A DNA stretch of 10,064 nucleotides, taken from assembly GCA_013812485.1 (NCBI GenBank), contig JACCTJ010000363.1, forward strand, positions 1-10,064. Direction: 5' to 3'. The notes under the pieces are model-generated. The model made no database searches. It was not told where the DNA came from and saw only the letters and a program-made list of their open reading frames with translations. How positions within the stretch are numbered: position 1 is the first letter of the stretch; every line of letters starts with the position of its first letter. The position numbers and the translations under genes were made by a program. The DNA comes from Thermoleophilaceae bacterium (GTDB taxonomy: Bacteria > Actinomycetota > Thermoleophilia > Solirubrobacterales > Thermoleophilaceae). Positions 1 through 6,168 of the stretch are shown in pieces.

Positions 1-471
1 GTGCGGGCCTTCGGCGCGCGCCCCGGCGCGGGACGCGGCGTGCTGGAGGACGTGCTCGGCCTGCGATCCCTGGACGGAGACGCCTGGGAGGCCCGCGGGG
101 CGGCGCGCGGGGGGGTCATCCACTACGACCGGCCGAGCGGTCCCGGGCTCGGCGGCGCGGGCACCGTCCACCATGTCGCGTGGGCCACGCACCCCGACGA
201 GCAGGAGGCATGGCAGGCCCGCGTGCAGGCGGCCGGGCTCGGGCCGACGCCGGTCATCGACCGCTTCTACTTCCGTTCGGTCTACTTCCGCGAGCCGAGC
301 GGCGTGCTCTTCGAGCTGGCCACGCTCGGGCCGGGCTTCGCGGTCGACGAGCCGGCCGAGCATCTCGGCGAGGGCCTCGCCCTGCCGCCGTTCCTGGAGC
401 CGCGGCGCGCCGAGATCGAGCGCGCCCTCACGCCCCTGCCCGAGTCCGCGCGGGCCGGCGGCGTGCGCTAG
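1..471 (+). CDS. Ring-cleaving dioxygenase, VOC/glyoxalase family (C-terminal part, truncated by window start)
   Basis: The reading frame enters from the left edge and stops with TAG at 469-471, so this is the C-terminal half of a protein that normally has about 300 residues and two tandem VOC modules. What is visible matches the second module of MhqO/PcpA/LinE-like extradiol dioxygenases. TVHHVAW (His57/58 of the visible part) and LFELAT (Glu105) sit where the family has its Fe(II)-binding His and Glu. [14 protein letters not shown] precedes the Glu, and the tail with [13 protein letters not shown] is typical of the family. Such enzymes open hydroquinone- or catechol-type rings with O2 in the cytoplasm; the substrate here cannot be told. 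The GTG at position 1 falls mid-domain and should not be taken as the true start. Family assignment is good; the exact function is open. Confidence 0.85.
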   Translation: MRAFGARPGAGRGVLEDVLGLRSLDGDAWEARGAARGGVIHYDRPSGPGLGGAGTVHHVAWATHPDEQEAWQARVQAAGLGPTPVIDRFYFRSVYFREPSGVLFELATLGPGFAVDEPAEHLGEGLALPPFLEPRRAEIERALTPLPESARAGGVR

Positions 472-506
472 AGCCGCCCGCCGCAGCCGTCCGAGAGCGC
501 AGAGGG

Positions 507-522
507 GGCGGCCGGAGCCGCC
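507..522 (+). terminator. Weak GC hairpin after the dioxygenase gene
   Basis: GGCGGC (507-512) and GCCGCC (517-522) form a perfect 6-bp stem with a CGGA tetraloop, 35 nt after the dioxygenase stop codon. No T-run follows, only a pyrimidine-rich stretch, so it would be a weak or factor-dependent terminator. Short GC stems are common at this base composition, so confidence is low. Confidence 0.3.
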
Positions 523-576
523 GCGTCTCGCTCATCCCCGCATTCTCATCTCGGTCGGGTGCGTCGGCGCCGGGTT

Positions 577-586
577 AGGTATACCT
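577..586 (+). promoter_or_regulatory. AT-rich palindrome AGGTATACCT upstream of the small Cys-rich gene
   Basis: A perfect 10-bp palindrome, AGGTATACCT, stands out in a GC-rich background 25 bp before the GTG at 612. TATACC within it could act as a -10 element, or the palindrome could be an operator half. No convincing -35 box is visible at the right distance. The role is inferred only from position and base composition. Confidence 0.3.
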
Positions 587-611
587 ATGTGGAGAGCACC
601 CCAAGAGGGTC

Positions 612-818
612 GTGACAGCAACGACGATGAGATTTGAGAGGGTGGCGGAGGCGGTCAAAGCCAAGAAGCGGTGCTGTAGGTCGCGGCCCCGCTGCCGACG
701 TTGCCCGGTCGTTCTGAAGCGCCTGTGCGAGGCGGGCCTGGCCGAACGCGAGAGTAAGCGCCGGTTCCTCATCCCGCGGAAGATCCCCAAGCGGCGCCTC
801 AAGAAGGCCCGTGCCTGA
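612..818 (+). CDS. Small basic Cys-rich protein (68 aa), CC-x5-C-x2-C motif
   Basis: A 68-residue, strongly basic protein. Cys21 and Cys22 are followed by Cys28 and Cys31 (CCRSRPRCRRC), with a further Cys39. The spacing could suit a small zinc or Fe-S site. The motif runs into a helix-turn-helix-like stretch (VLKRLCEAGLAERE) and ends in a lysine/arginine-rich tail, which suggests nucleic-acid or ribosome contact. I recall short actinobacterial proteins with a similar CC...RCKRCPVVLKRL motif but cannot name one. Start: GTG at 612 has AGAGGG (604-609) very close, only two bases away; ATG at 627 would remove five residues and lies too far from that motif. The gene is monocistronic and convergent with the dehydrogenase remnant. 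Function unknown. Confidence 0.7.
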   Translation: MTATTMRFERVAEAVKAKKRCCRSRPRCRRCPVVLKRLCEAGLAERESKRRFLIPRKIPKRRLKKARA

Positions 819-819
819 G

Positions 820-940
820 CCGGTCCGACCGATCTCCCCCCGGCACGGTAGGGCGAGTTCGATCTCCGTACCGACTCGGCGGTGGCGGCGCCGATGCCAC
901 TGCTGGCGTCGGTGATGAGCAGCACTGGGTCGTCGGGCAT
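820..940 (-). pseudogene. Remnant of a short-chain dehydrogenase/reductase N-terminus
   Basis: Reading leftwards from an ATG at 940, the first residues (MPDDPVLLITDASSGIGAAT) reproduce the start of an SDR: beta-strand 1 followed by the cofactor-binding TGxxxGIG loop, with the first Gly changed to Asp (TDASSGIG). After ATAE the frame fails. A shift to another frame restores SVGTEIELALPCRGE, which resembles the usual beta-2 segment (GARLALAARRED). Similarity ends near 820, and the remaining 200 or so residues of an SDR are absent. This is a decayed fragment, 33 bp beyond the channel gene's stop, probably left by a deletion. Without an alignment the exact left boundary is approximate. Confidence 0.6.
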
Positions 941-973
941 GGGCGGTTCTATCAGCCGCCACAGCGGGTGCAG

Positions 974-2371
974 CTACCCCTCGGAGACGGGCGCCGGGGA
1001 GGCCTCGCCGGCCCCGGAGCTCGACTCCAGCCGTGGTGTGTCCCTCAGGTCGCCCTCGAAGGGCACGATCCGGCCGTCGGGGCCGACCACGTAGACGGTC
1101 TTTTCGTGCAGGAAGGCCTTGTTCACGTCCGAGCCGAGCGCCGCCGCAGCCAGCAGGGTCCCGCCGATCCGGTAGACGTCGCGCACCACCCCGATGCTGA
1201 ACAGCGAACGCGTCTCGTTGACCACCTCGCCGGTTCCAGCGCGCAACAGCGTGCGAAGGTCCTCGCGCTGCCCGAGCGCGGTCACGGCGATCGCGATGTT
1301 CTGGACCTCGTCGGAGGTAGTGGCTACGAGCGCCCGCGCGCGCTGGAGCGAGAGCCGCTCGAGCAGGTGTCGGCTGGTGCCGCGGCCGATCAGGACCGGT
1401 ATCCCGTAGTGCTTGGCGCGCAGGACGTAGTCGTGGTCGGGGTTGGCCTCGATCGCCACCACCGGCACCCGGAGCTCGCGCAGCAGCAGGCAGAGGCGCA
1501 GCCCGACCTGGCCGAGCCCGACCACCACCACGTGGTCCCTGCGGGGGACCGACCGCGGGCCGGCCATGGCGGTGAGACGGCGATCGAGCAGGCGGTCGAC
1601 GACCCCCGCGGTGAAGATCGCGGTGAAGGCGAGCGCGGTGAGCATCGCCCCGGCCGAGAACAGCTTCAACCAGCCGGGGCCCTCGTCGACGAGCGGGCTG
1701 GGGCCAACCGTGACGATCGTCTTCGCCGCCGCGTAGAAGGCTTCCACGATCCCCATGTCGAGCGCTGTTGCCAGCACGGCCGTGTCCAAGAGGAGGATCA
1801 CATGGAAGCCCAGCAGGCCCGCCATCAGAATCCGGGCGCTCACCTCGTAGGGCCGCAGGAGCGAGCCGACGGCCGCCAGGAGGCGCCGGCCCGGGTGCTG
1901 CACGTGTGGCTCGATCGGCACGAGCCGCGGGCCGCCGTCATCGGCCTGCACGCCCTCGAAGCCGGTCGGCGTGCGCACGACCGACAGCAGACGGTCATCG
2001 AAGCAGGGCCCTGCGAACGTCGGGACGACGATGTCCGCCATCGACATGACGCGGACGTTCTCAACCGCGCGCTCGAGCTGCTTGGACACGTCGCGGTCGA
2101 ACACCGTGACGATCAGGGCCACGCCCGGACGCACGCCCCCCACGACCAGTGCGATCCGCAGCGAGACGTGGTCGTCCCTCGAGATCACGACGACGGCGTC
2201 GACCTCCTCCTGGAGCGCCTTGCGAATGGCCCTGTCGTGCGGGTCGCGAAGGTGCCGGACGTACGCCCCGGCGGACTCCAGGGCGCGCTGCGTCACCGCG
2301 GTGAGCTCGTCGTGGCCGATCAGGAGGATGCGCCGCGCCGCCGAGCCGTCGATCGAGGGTCGGTCGTCCAC
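974..2371 (-). CDS. Two-TM ion-channel-like protein with tandem RCK/TrkA-N domains
   Basis: A 465-residue membrane protein. Residues 13-150 form a Rossmann-like TrkA-N domain without a glycine motif (LLIGHDELT). A first TM spans about 178-202, a pore-like segment 210-226, and a second TM about 235-260. Residues 280-425 form a canonical RCK/TrkA-N domain with GLGQVG at 285-290 and Glu308 at the end of beta-2, the usual NAD(H) ribose contact. Proteins of this layout gate K+ flux in response to nucleotide or ligand. The filter reads VTVGPS (220-225) instead of TVGYGD, so K+ selectivity is uncertain. The GTG at 2371 is the most upstream standard start; the frame stays open further upstream but I found no ATG, GTG or TTG there. 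It lies 202 bp after the rho-like gene, with a hairpin between, so it may have its own promoter. Confidence 0.82.
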   Translation of the reverse strand: MDDRPSIDGSAARRILLIGHDELTAVTQRALESAGAYVRHLRDPHDRAIRKALQEEVDAVVVISRDDHVSLRIALVVGGVRPGVALIVTVFDRDVSKQLERAVENVRVMSMADIVVPTFAGPCFDDRLLSVVRTPTGFEGVQADDGGPRLVPIEPHVQHPGRRLLAAVGSLLRPYEVSARILMAGLLGFHVILLLDTAVLATALDMGIVEAFYAAAKTIVTVGPSPLVDEGPGWLKLFSAGAMLTALAFTAIFTAGVVDRLLDRRLTAMAGPRSVPRRDHVVVVGLGQVGLRLCLLLRELRVPVVAIEANPDHDYVLRAKHYGIPVLIGRGTSRHLLERLSLQRARALVATTSDEVQNIAIAVTALGQREDLRTLLRAGTGEVVNETRSLFSIGVVRDVYRIGGTLLAAAALGSDVNKAFLHEKTVYVVGPDGRIVPFEGDLRDTPRLESSSGAGEASPAPVSEG

Positions 2372-2529
2372 CAGGGCGAGTATGTCCGAACGCGCGGCCG
2401 TCCGCAGCTCGGCGGGAGCCTCAGTTGTTGCGCATGGCGACCAAGCCTTCCCGGCCGGACGGGGCTGACCCGCAAGCTCTGCGGAGCGCTCTCGTGCTCG
2501 CCGGCACGCTGCACTTCGAGGCGGGTGAG

Positions 2530-2557
2530 CGCTCGTCCGCGAAAACGCGAACGAGCG
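2530..2557 (-). terminator. Strong hairpin downstream of the rho-like gene
   Basis: CGCTCGT (2530-2536) pairs with ACGAGCG (2551-2557), then after one C/A mismatch CGCG pairs with CGCG around a four-base loop (AAAA on +, TTTT on -). The stem starts 16 nt past the rho-like stop codon on the minus strand. No T-run follows, so it may be an actinobacterial U-less terminator or an mRNA 3'-end stabiliser. The rest of the 2372-2573 spacer holds no gene; a promoter for the channel gene may lie there, but none is clear. Confidence 0.55.
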
Positions 2558-2573
2558 GAAAGGAATTCGAGCG

Positions 2574-3812
2574 CTAGCCGCCGAGCAGGTCCGCGCGCAC
2601 GGTGCTGGAGGCCGGCGAGACCGCCGGCGGCTCGTCGCCGCGCGAGCCGGTGCCGGGCTCGAGCACGATCCTGGTGGTGGCGAGACGCGCGAGCTCGTCG
2701 CTGACCGCGAGCGTGCCGATCACCGTGAGCGAGCCGGCGCCGTCGTGGCGTCGGGCGGCGGCGAAGATGCGACGTGCGGCATCAGGCGCGATCGCCTCAA
2801 GCGAGTCGACGACGACCACCGCGTGGGCGCCGCCCTCGACGAGGCGCTTGGTCCGCTCGAGGGCGAGCTCGGCCGCCTGCGAGTGCTCGTCGATCGAGCC
2901 GTCGGCACCGCCGCCGACCACTGCGAGCTCACCGTCCTGGCGCCACTGCGCCGCGTCCTCCGGCCGTCCGCCCGCCAGAGCGACGACCACGGCGAGCTCG
3001 GGATGGGACTCGCGCAACGTGGCGACCATGCGCCGGAGCAGCGCGCCGGCCTCGGCGCCCGGCGGGTCGACGACGGCCACGCGCGAGCCCTTTCCGAACG
3101 GAACCGCGGCGAGCTCGTCCGGCGCCGCGAGCCGCTCGATTGCGTAGGCCGGGGTTGGCTCCCCGAAGGGCGGGCGCTCGGGCGGTGGCTCGGCGGGGGC
3201 GCCATTCACGGTCTCGACGTGCACGAGCGAGGGATGGCGCTCCGAGCGCCGCGGCGCTCTGACCGGGCCGGCGACCATGTCGCCGGGACGCAGCTCGCAG
3301 CGACGGATCTGCGCCGGCGAGACGTGAACGTCGCCGCGGTCGGGCGCCAGCGTGTCTCCGCGCAGGAAGCCGCTCCCGTTGGGCAGGATGTCGAGGACGC
3401 CCGTGCGGGGCTCGGTCTCGGCCTCGGCGTCGTCGTCGGTCGGCTCGGTCTCCTTGTCGGGGCGCGGACTCGGCCGCGCGGCGGGCTCGCGCTCGGGCCG
3501 CTCCGCCCGTCCGCGACCGCCTCGGCGCCGCGCCGGGCGCCCCTCCTGGTCCGGCTTCTCGGCTTCGGCGGGGCGCCGTCCTCCGCGCCCGCCCCCGGTC
3601 CGCCCGCGACGCCCGGCGTCCTCGCTCGGCCTCGCCGCGTCGCGCCCGGACTTCTCCGCGGGTGCCTCGCCACCCCCCGCGTGCTCGACGATCGCCGTGA
3701 CCAGGTCCTCCCGGCGCAGCCGGCGGAAGCCCTCGACGCCGAGCTCGGCGGCGATGGCGTGCAGGTCGGCGAGCGGGCTGCGCTCGAGCTCGTCTCGGTC
3801 GAGGACGGCCAT
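2574..3812 (-). CDS. Rho-like protein with degenerate ATPase domain
   Basis: The 412-residue protein aligns with transcription termination factor Rho from end to end. Rho_N helices lie at about 8-45. A low-complexity Arg/Gly/Glu-rich linker (50-136) follows, as in actinobacterial Rho. A well-kept RNA-binding cold-shock domain spans about 137-204 (VLDILPNGSGFLRGD, then DVHVSPAQIRR). The ATPase region follows at 215-412 but its catalytic motifs are gone. Walker A reads PPGAEAGALL instead of PPKAGKT, DERPEE is GGRPED (loss of the catalytic Glu equivalent to E. coli Glu211), and the R-loop and arginine-finger segment is shortened to DELARLATTRIVLEPGTG. The Walker B-like VVVVDS (332-337) and a C-terminal echo of SGTRREELL (SSTVRADLL) remain. 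It should bind RNA but not hydrolyse ATP. It lies 17 bp after tal, probably in the same operon. A housekeeping rho must exist elsewhere if the cell uses Rho. Confidence 0.85.
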   Translation of the reverse strand: MAVLDRDELERSPLADLHAIAAELGVEGFRRLRREDLVTAIVEHAGGGEAPAEKSGRDAARPSEDAGRRGRTGGGRGGRRPAEAEKPDQEGRPARRRGGRGRAERPEREPAARPSPRPDKETEPTDDDAEAETEPRTGVLDILPNGSGFLRGDTLAPDRGDVHVSPAQIRRCELRPGDMVAGPVRAPRRSERHPSLVHVETVNGAPAEPPPERPPFGEPTPAYAIERLAAPDELAAVPFGKGSRVAVVDPPGAEAGALLRRMVATLRESHPELAVVVALAGGRPEDAAQWRQDGELAVVGGGADGSIDEHSQAAELALERTKRLVEGGAHAVVVVDSLEAIAPDAARRIFAAARRHDGAGSLTVIGTLAVSDELARLATTRIVLEPGTGSRGDEPPAVSPASSTVRADLLGG

Positions 3813-3829
3813 CTAGGCCCCGCGAGCGC

Positions 3830-4525
3830 TCACGAGGGCGCCACCTTCGAGCTCTCGACCAGCCCTTCGAGCCAGGTGCCGAACTCCGGACGCGCGCGCC
3901 AGTCGTCTCCGAAGCGCTCGATCCCCGCCGCTGTGAGCGGATGTTCGAGCATCTGGCGCAGCACCTTGCCGGGAACGGTGGCGACCTCGCAGCCGAGCCG
4001 CGCGGCGATCACGGCGTGCATGGGATGGCGCAGCGAGGCGGCCAGCACCTGCGAGGTGACGCCGGCGGGGCGCAGCGCGGCGACGATCTCGCCGACCACG
4101 GCGCCCGAGTCGATCGCGATGTCGTCGAGGCGGCCCATGAAGCAGGAGATGTAGGTGGCACCGGCCTCAGCCGCGAGCAGGGCCTGGCTCGCCGAGAACA
4201 CGAGCGTCATGTTGACCCGGTGCCCGGCGTCGGTGAGCTCGCGCGTGGCCGCGAGCCCCGCCTGGGAGAAGGGCACCTTGACGACGACGTGATGGTGGAG
4301 GCCGGCGAGCGCCCGCCCCTCCTCGACCATCCCCTCTGAGCGGTCGGAGACGACCTCGGCCGAGACCGGGCCGCCCACGAGCTCGCAGATCCGGCGCACG
4401 ATGTCGCCGGGATCGCCCTGTTCCTTGGCCAGCAGCGAAGGGTTGGTGGTCGCGCCGGAGAGCACGCCCCAGGAGGCGAGCTCCTCGACCTCCGCGACCG
4501 AGCCGGTGTCGATGAAGAGCTTCAT
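3830..4525 (-). CDS. tal: Transaldolase, TalC/FSA-type small form
   Basis: 231 residues, a complete single-domain (beta/alpha)8 class I aldolase of the TalC/fructose-6-phosphate aldolase family. It starts MKLFIDTGSV, has TTNPSLLAK at 26-34, the Schiff-base lysine in VVKVP (Lys83), and NMTLVFSASQ plus GATYISCFMGRLDD. Two positions separate transaldolases from true FSA. Glu57 replaces FSA Gln59, and Phe129 replaces FSA Tyr131; both are the transaldolase states. It is therefore predicted to move a dihydroxyacetone unit between sedoheptulose-7-P and glyceraldehyde-3-P in the non-oxidative pentose phosphate pathway, in the cytosol. The ATG at 4525 fits the family N-terminus, but no good Shine-Dalgarno is seen; a hairpin abuts the start. 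It lies 52 bp after the CAP gene and 17 bp before the rho-like gene. Confidence 0.93.
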   Translation of the reverse strand: MKLFIDTGSVAEVEELASWGVLSGATTNPSLLAKEQGDPGDIVRRICELVGGPVSAEVVSDRSEGMVEEGRALAGLHHHVVVKVPFSQAGLAATRELTDAGHRVNMTLVFSASQALLAAEAGATYISCFMGRLDDIAIDSGAVVGEIVAALRPAGVTSQVLAASLRHPMHAVIAARLGCEVATVPGKVLRQMLEHPLTAAGIERFGDDWRARPEFGTWLEGLVESSKVAPS

Positions 4526-4527
4526 GG

Positions 4528-4570
4528 CCGGGGCGATGATGTCACACGCCCCGGAGCCCGCCCGTGTGAC
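4528..4570 (-). promoter_or_regulatory. Two overlapping, mutually exclusive hairpins between the CAP gene and tal
   Basis: Two perfect 8-bp inverted repeats share bases. CCGGGGCG (4528-4535) pairs with CGCCCCGG (4547-4554), and GTCACACG (4541-4548) pairs with CGTGTGAC (4563-4570). Both cannot form fully at once. On the minus-strand transcript the second lies just after the CAP stop codon, where a terminator would be, and the first ends two bases before the tal ATG, covering its ribosome-binding region. The layout would suit an attenuator-like switch or simply a terminator plus chance GC pairing. Confidence 0.45.
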
Positions 4571-4577
4571 GGGCCGC

Positions 4578-5135
4578 TCAGCAGCGGTAGCCGAACTGGT
4601 TGGTCCAGACCTGAGCGTTCGAGTAGCCGGCGAAGCGACCCTTGACGAGGCCGACGCCCTTGTCGCGGAAGCTCGACTTGAAGATGTTCTCGCGGTGACC
4701 GGTCGAGTAGAGCCACGCGCGCATGATGGAGCGGGCGGACCCGCGCGTCCCGGAGCCCCAGGCGATATTCTCTCCGGCGCCCCAGCAGCCTTGCGCGTAA
4801 CCCACGCGCTTGGTGTGGTAGAAGGTCTCGCGCCCGCAGGCCTGGTGCCTGAAGTCCGCGCAGCGGAGGATGTCGAGAGACTTCAGGTTGGAGGAATCCT
4901 GAAGGAGCGAGCGCGTCGCGAGGACCGGAAGGCGCTTCTTCGAGCGCACGTAGTTGAGCATGCAGAGCATCGCCTGCTCCTGAGCGGCGACCGACGCGGC
5001 CAGGTTCATCTGGTTCGGGCACACCGACGTGGGCGCGAGCAGGTAGTCGTACTCCGTGCCGGCGAAGGCGGTTCCGCCTCCGGCCGCGAGCACGAGCACG
5101 ACGGACAAGGCGATGGACACGAGCGTTCGCTTCAT
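4578..5135 (-). CDS. Secreted CAP-domain (SCP/PR-1-like) protein
   Basis: 185 residues. The ATG at 5135 is preceded by GGAGG eight bases upstream and opens a clear Sec signal peptide: MKRT, a hydrophobic core, then cleavage after GTAFA (about residue 25). The mature part is a CAP domain. N-terminal helix residues MLNYVRSKKRLPVL match the usual hNxxRxxxgLppL pattern, GENIAWG (121-127, Glu122) and GHRENIF (146-152, His147) are the hallmark CAP motifs, and NQFGYRC closes the domain. Six cysteines (39, 58, 92, 100, 117, 185) suggest up to three disulfides, consistent with export. Bacterial CAP proteins have diverse or unknown roles (lipid binding, cell-wall or protease-like activity); none can be assigned here. 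The frame is open upstream to 5225, but the signal peptide and ribosome site fix the start. Confidence 0.9.
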   Translation of the reverse strand: MKRTLVSIALSVVLVLAAGGGTAFAGTEYDYLLAPTSVCPNQMNLAASVAAQEQAMLCMLNYVRSKKRLPVLATRSLLQDSSNLKSLDILRCADFRHQACGRETFYHTKRVGYAQGCWGAGENIAWGSGTRGSARSIMRAWLYSTGHRENIFKSSFRDKGVGLVKGRFAGYSNAQVWTNQFGYRC

Positions 5136-5197
5136 TCTTGGGGCCTCCAGGCCGCACGACGGCCGACGTTTCCCTGACCCGTGAGCTATCGGCGGTG

Positions 5198-5239
5198 GTG
5201 TTCTGTCACTTGAGCGCGGCCGCAAGTGGCCTAGAACAC
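5198..5239 (-). repeat. Interrupted 13-bp inverted repeat upstream of the CAP gene
   Basis: GTGTTCT (5198-5204) pairs with AGAACAC (5233-5239), and inside it CACTTG (5207-5212) pairs with CAAGTG (5223-5228), separated by a small internal loop (GT versus GCCT) and a ten-base GC loop. It lies 38 nt past the folP stop and 62 nt before the CAP start on the minus strand. It could end the lipoprotein-glpD-folP transcript or act as an operator for the CAP gene. No T-run follows the stem. Confidence 0.5.
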
Positions 5240-5277
5240 TCGTCCGGCGCGTTTGTTGTCCTCCAAGAGGCTCGGGC

Positions 5278-6168
5278 TCAGGCCGCGGCCCGCTCCCGGC
5301 GCAGGCGCTCGGCGAGCTCGAGCCCGGGCTCGAGCACGGTCTCGCCGCGCAGGGCGGCGCGGACGGAGAGAAAGTCGGCGGTCGCGGCGACGTCGTGTAC
5401 GCGCACGATCGCCGCGCCGGCCGAGGCTCCGCGATCCACGGCGGCGAGGGTGCCGGCCAGGCGCGCGGCGGGGGCGCGGCCCGTCAGTGCCCCGACAAAG
5501 TCCTTGCGCGAGGGAGCGAGCAGGATCGGGCGATCGAGGGTTTGCATCTCCTCGAGGCGGCGCAGGATCTCCACGCTCTGGGCTGGCGTCTTCGCCAGGT
5601 CGACGCCCGGGTCGACGACGATCCGGTCGCTCGACACGCCGCGCTTCACGGCCATCGCGAGTCGCTCGGTCAAGAAGGCGAGGACGTCGGCCACGACGTC
5701 GTCGTAGGCCGGGAAGGCCTTCACCTTCGGTGCGGCGCGGGTGTGGGTGAGGACGAGCCCCGCGTCGTGCTCCGCGCAGACGAGGATCAGCTCGGGATCG
5801 TGGCCGCCGCTCGGGTCGTTGACCATCGCCGCGCCCGCGTCGAGGGCGGCACGCGCGACCGGCGCCTTCCAGGTGTCGATCGAGACGGTTGCCCCGGCGT
5901 CCGAGAGCCGCTCGACGACGGGCACGACCCGGCGGAGCTCCTCGGCCGCCTCAATCGGCGGACGGCTGGTCACGCCGGACTCGCCGCCCACGTCGACGAT
6001 CGCCGCGCCCTCCTCGCGCAGGCGCAGGCCGTGGGCGACCTGAGCGTCGGCGTCGGGCCGGAGGCCGCCGTCGGAGAACGACTCGGGGCTGGCGTTGACG
6101 ATCCCCATCAGGAGCGGGCCGGCGTGATCTAGGGCGAGCTCGCGCTCGCCGAGGCGGAGGCTCGTCAC
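5278..6168 (-). CDS. folP: Dihydropteroate synthase
   Basis: 296 residues, somewhat longer than the usual 270-280. FolP condenses 7,8-dihydropterin pyrophosphate with p-aminobenzoate in folate synthesis, in the cytosol. The TIM-barrel pterin site is intact: GIVNASPESFSDGG (Asn25), SIDT (Asp98), VNDPSGG (Asn117), VVDPG (Asp186), PSRKDF (Lys222) and VRVHD (Arg256). Several loops depart from the consensus. GGESTRPG is GGESGVTSRPP, LMHMRG is LTHTRA, and GIGFGKT is GVDLAKT. The GTG start at 6168 overlaps the glpD stop as GTGA, which implies translational coupling. No other folate gene is visible nearby, so this is an unlinked folP or a second DHPS-like copy. The assignment is firm by motifs; the divergence leaves some doubt about activity. 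Confidence 0.92.
   Translation of the reverse strand: MTSLRLGERELALDHAGPLLMGIVNASPESFSDGGLRPDADAQVAHGLRLREEGAAIVDVGGESGVTSRPPIEAAEELRRVVPVVERLSDAGATVSIDTWKAPVARAALDAGAAMVNDPSGGHDPELILVCAEHDAGLVLTHTRAAPKVKAFPAYDDVVADVLAFLTERLAMAVKRGVSSDRIVVDPGVDLAKTPAQSVEILRRLEEMQTLDRPILLAPSRKDFVGALTGRAPAARLAGTLAAVDRGASAGAAIVRVHDVAATADFLSVRAALRGETVLEPGLELAERLRRERAAA

Noticed and set aside
942..960. GGCGG/CCGCC hairpin just after the channel stop codon as a terminator
   Set aside because: Only five pairs with a nine-base loop and no T-run; such stems are frequent at this GC content.
968..2704. Very long plus-strand open frame (578 codons) opposite the channel gene
   Set aside because: It is rich in Arg, His and Asp with no recognisable domain and mirrors the codon bias of the minus-strand channel gene. 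In GC-rich genomes antisense frames stay open by chance.
2745..4154. Plus-strand open frame of 469 codons across the rho-like and tal genes
   Set aside because: It crosses two well-supported minus-strand genes and shows low-complexity composition only, so it is an antisense shadow.
5136..5225. Extension of the CAP protein by 30 residues to a start at 5225
   Set aside because: The signal peptide begins at the ATG at 5135, which has GGAGG eight bases upstream; the extension is not signal-like and covers the inverted repeat.
5198..5239. LexA/SOS box reading of the GTTC...GAAC arms
   Set aside because: Orientation and spacing (over 20 bases between arms) do not match the actinobacterial GAAC-N4-GTTC operator.
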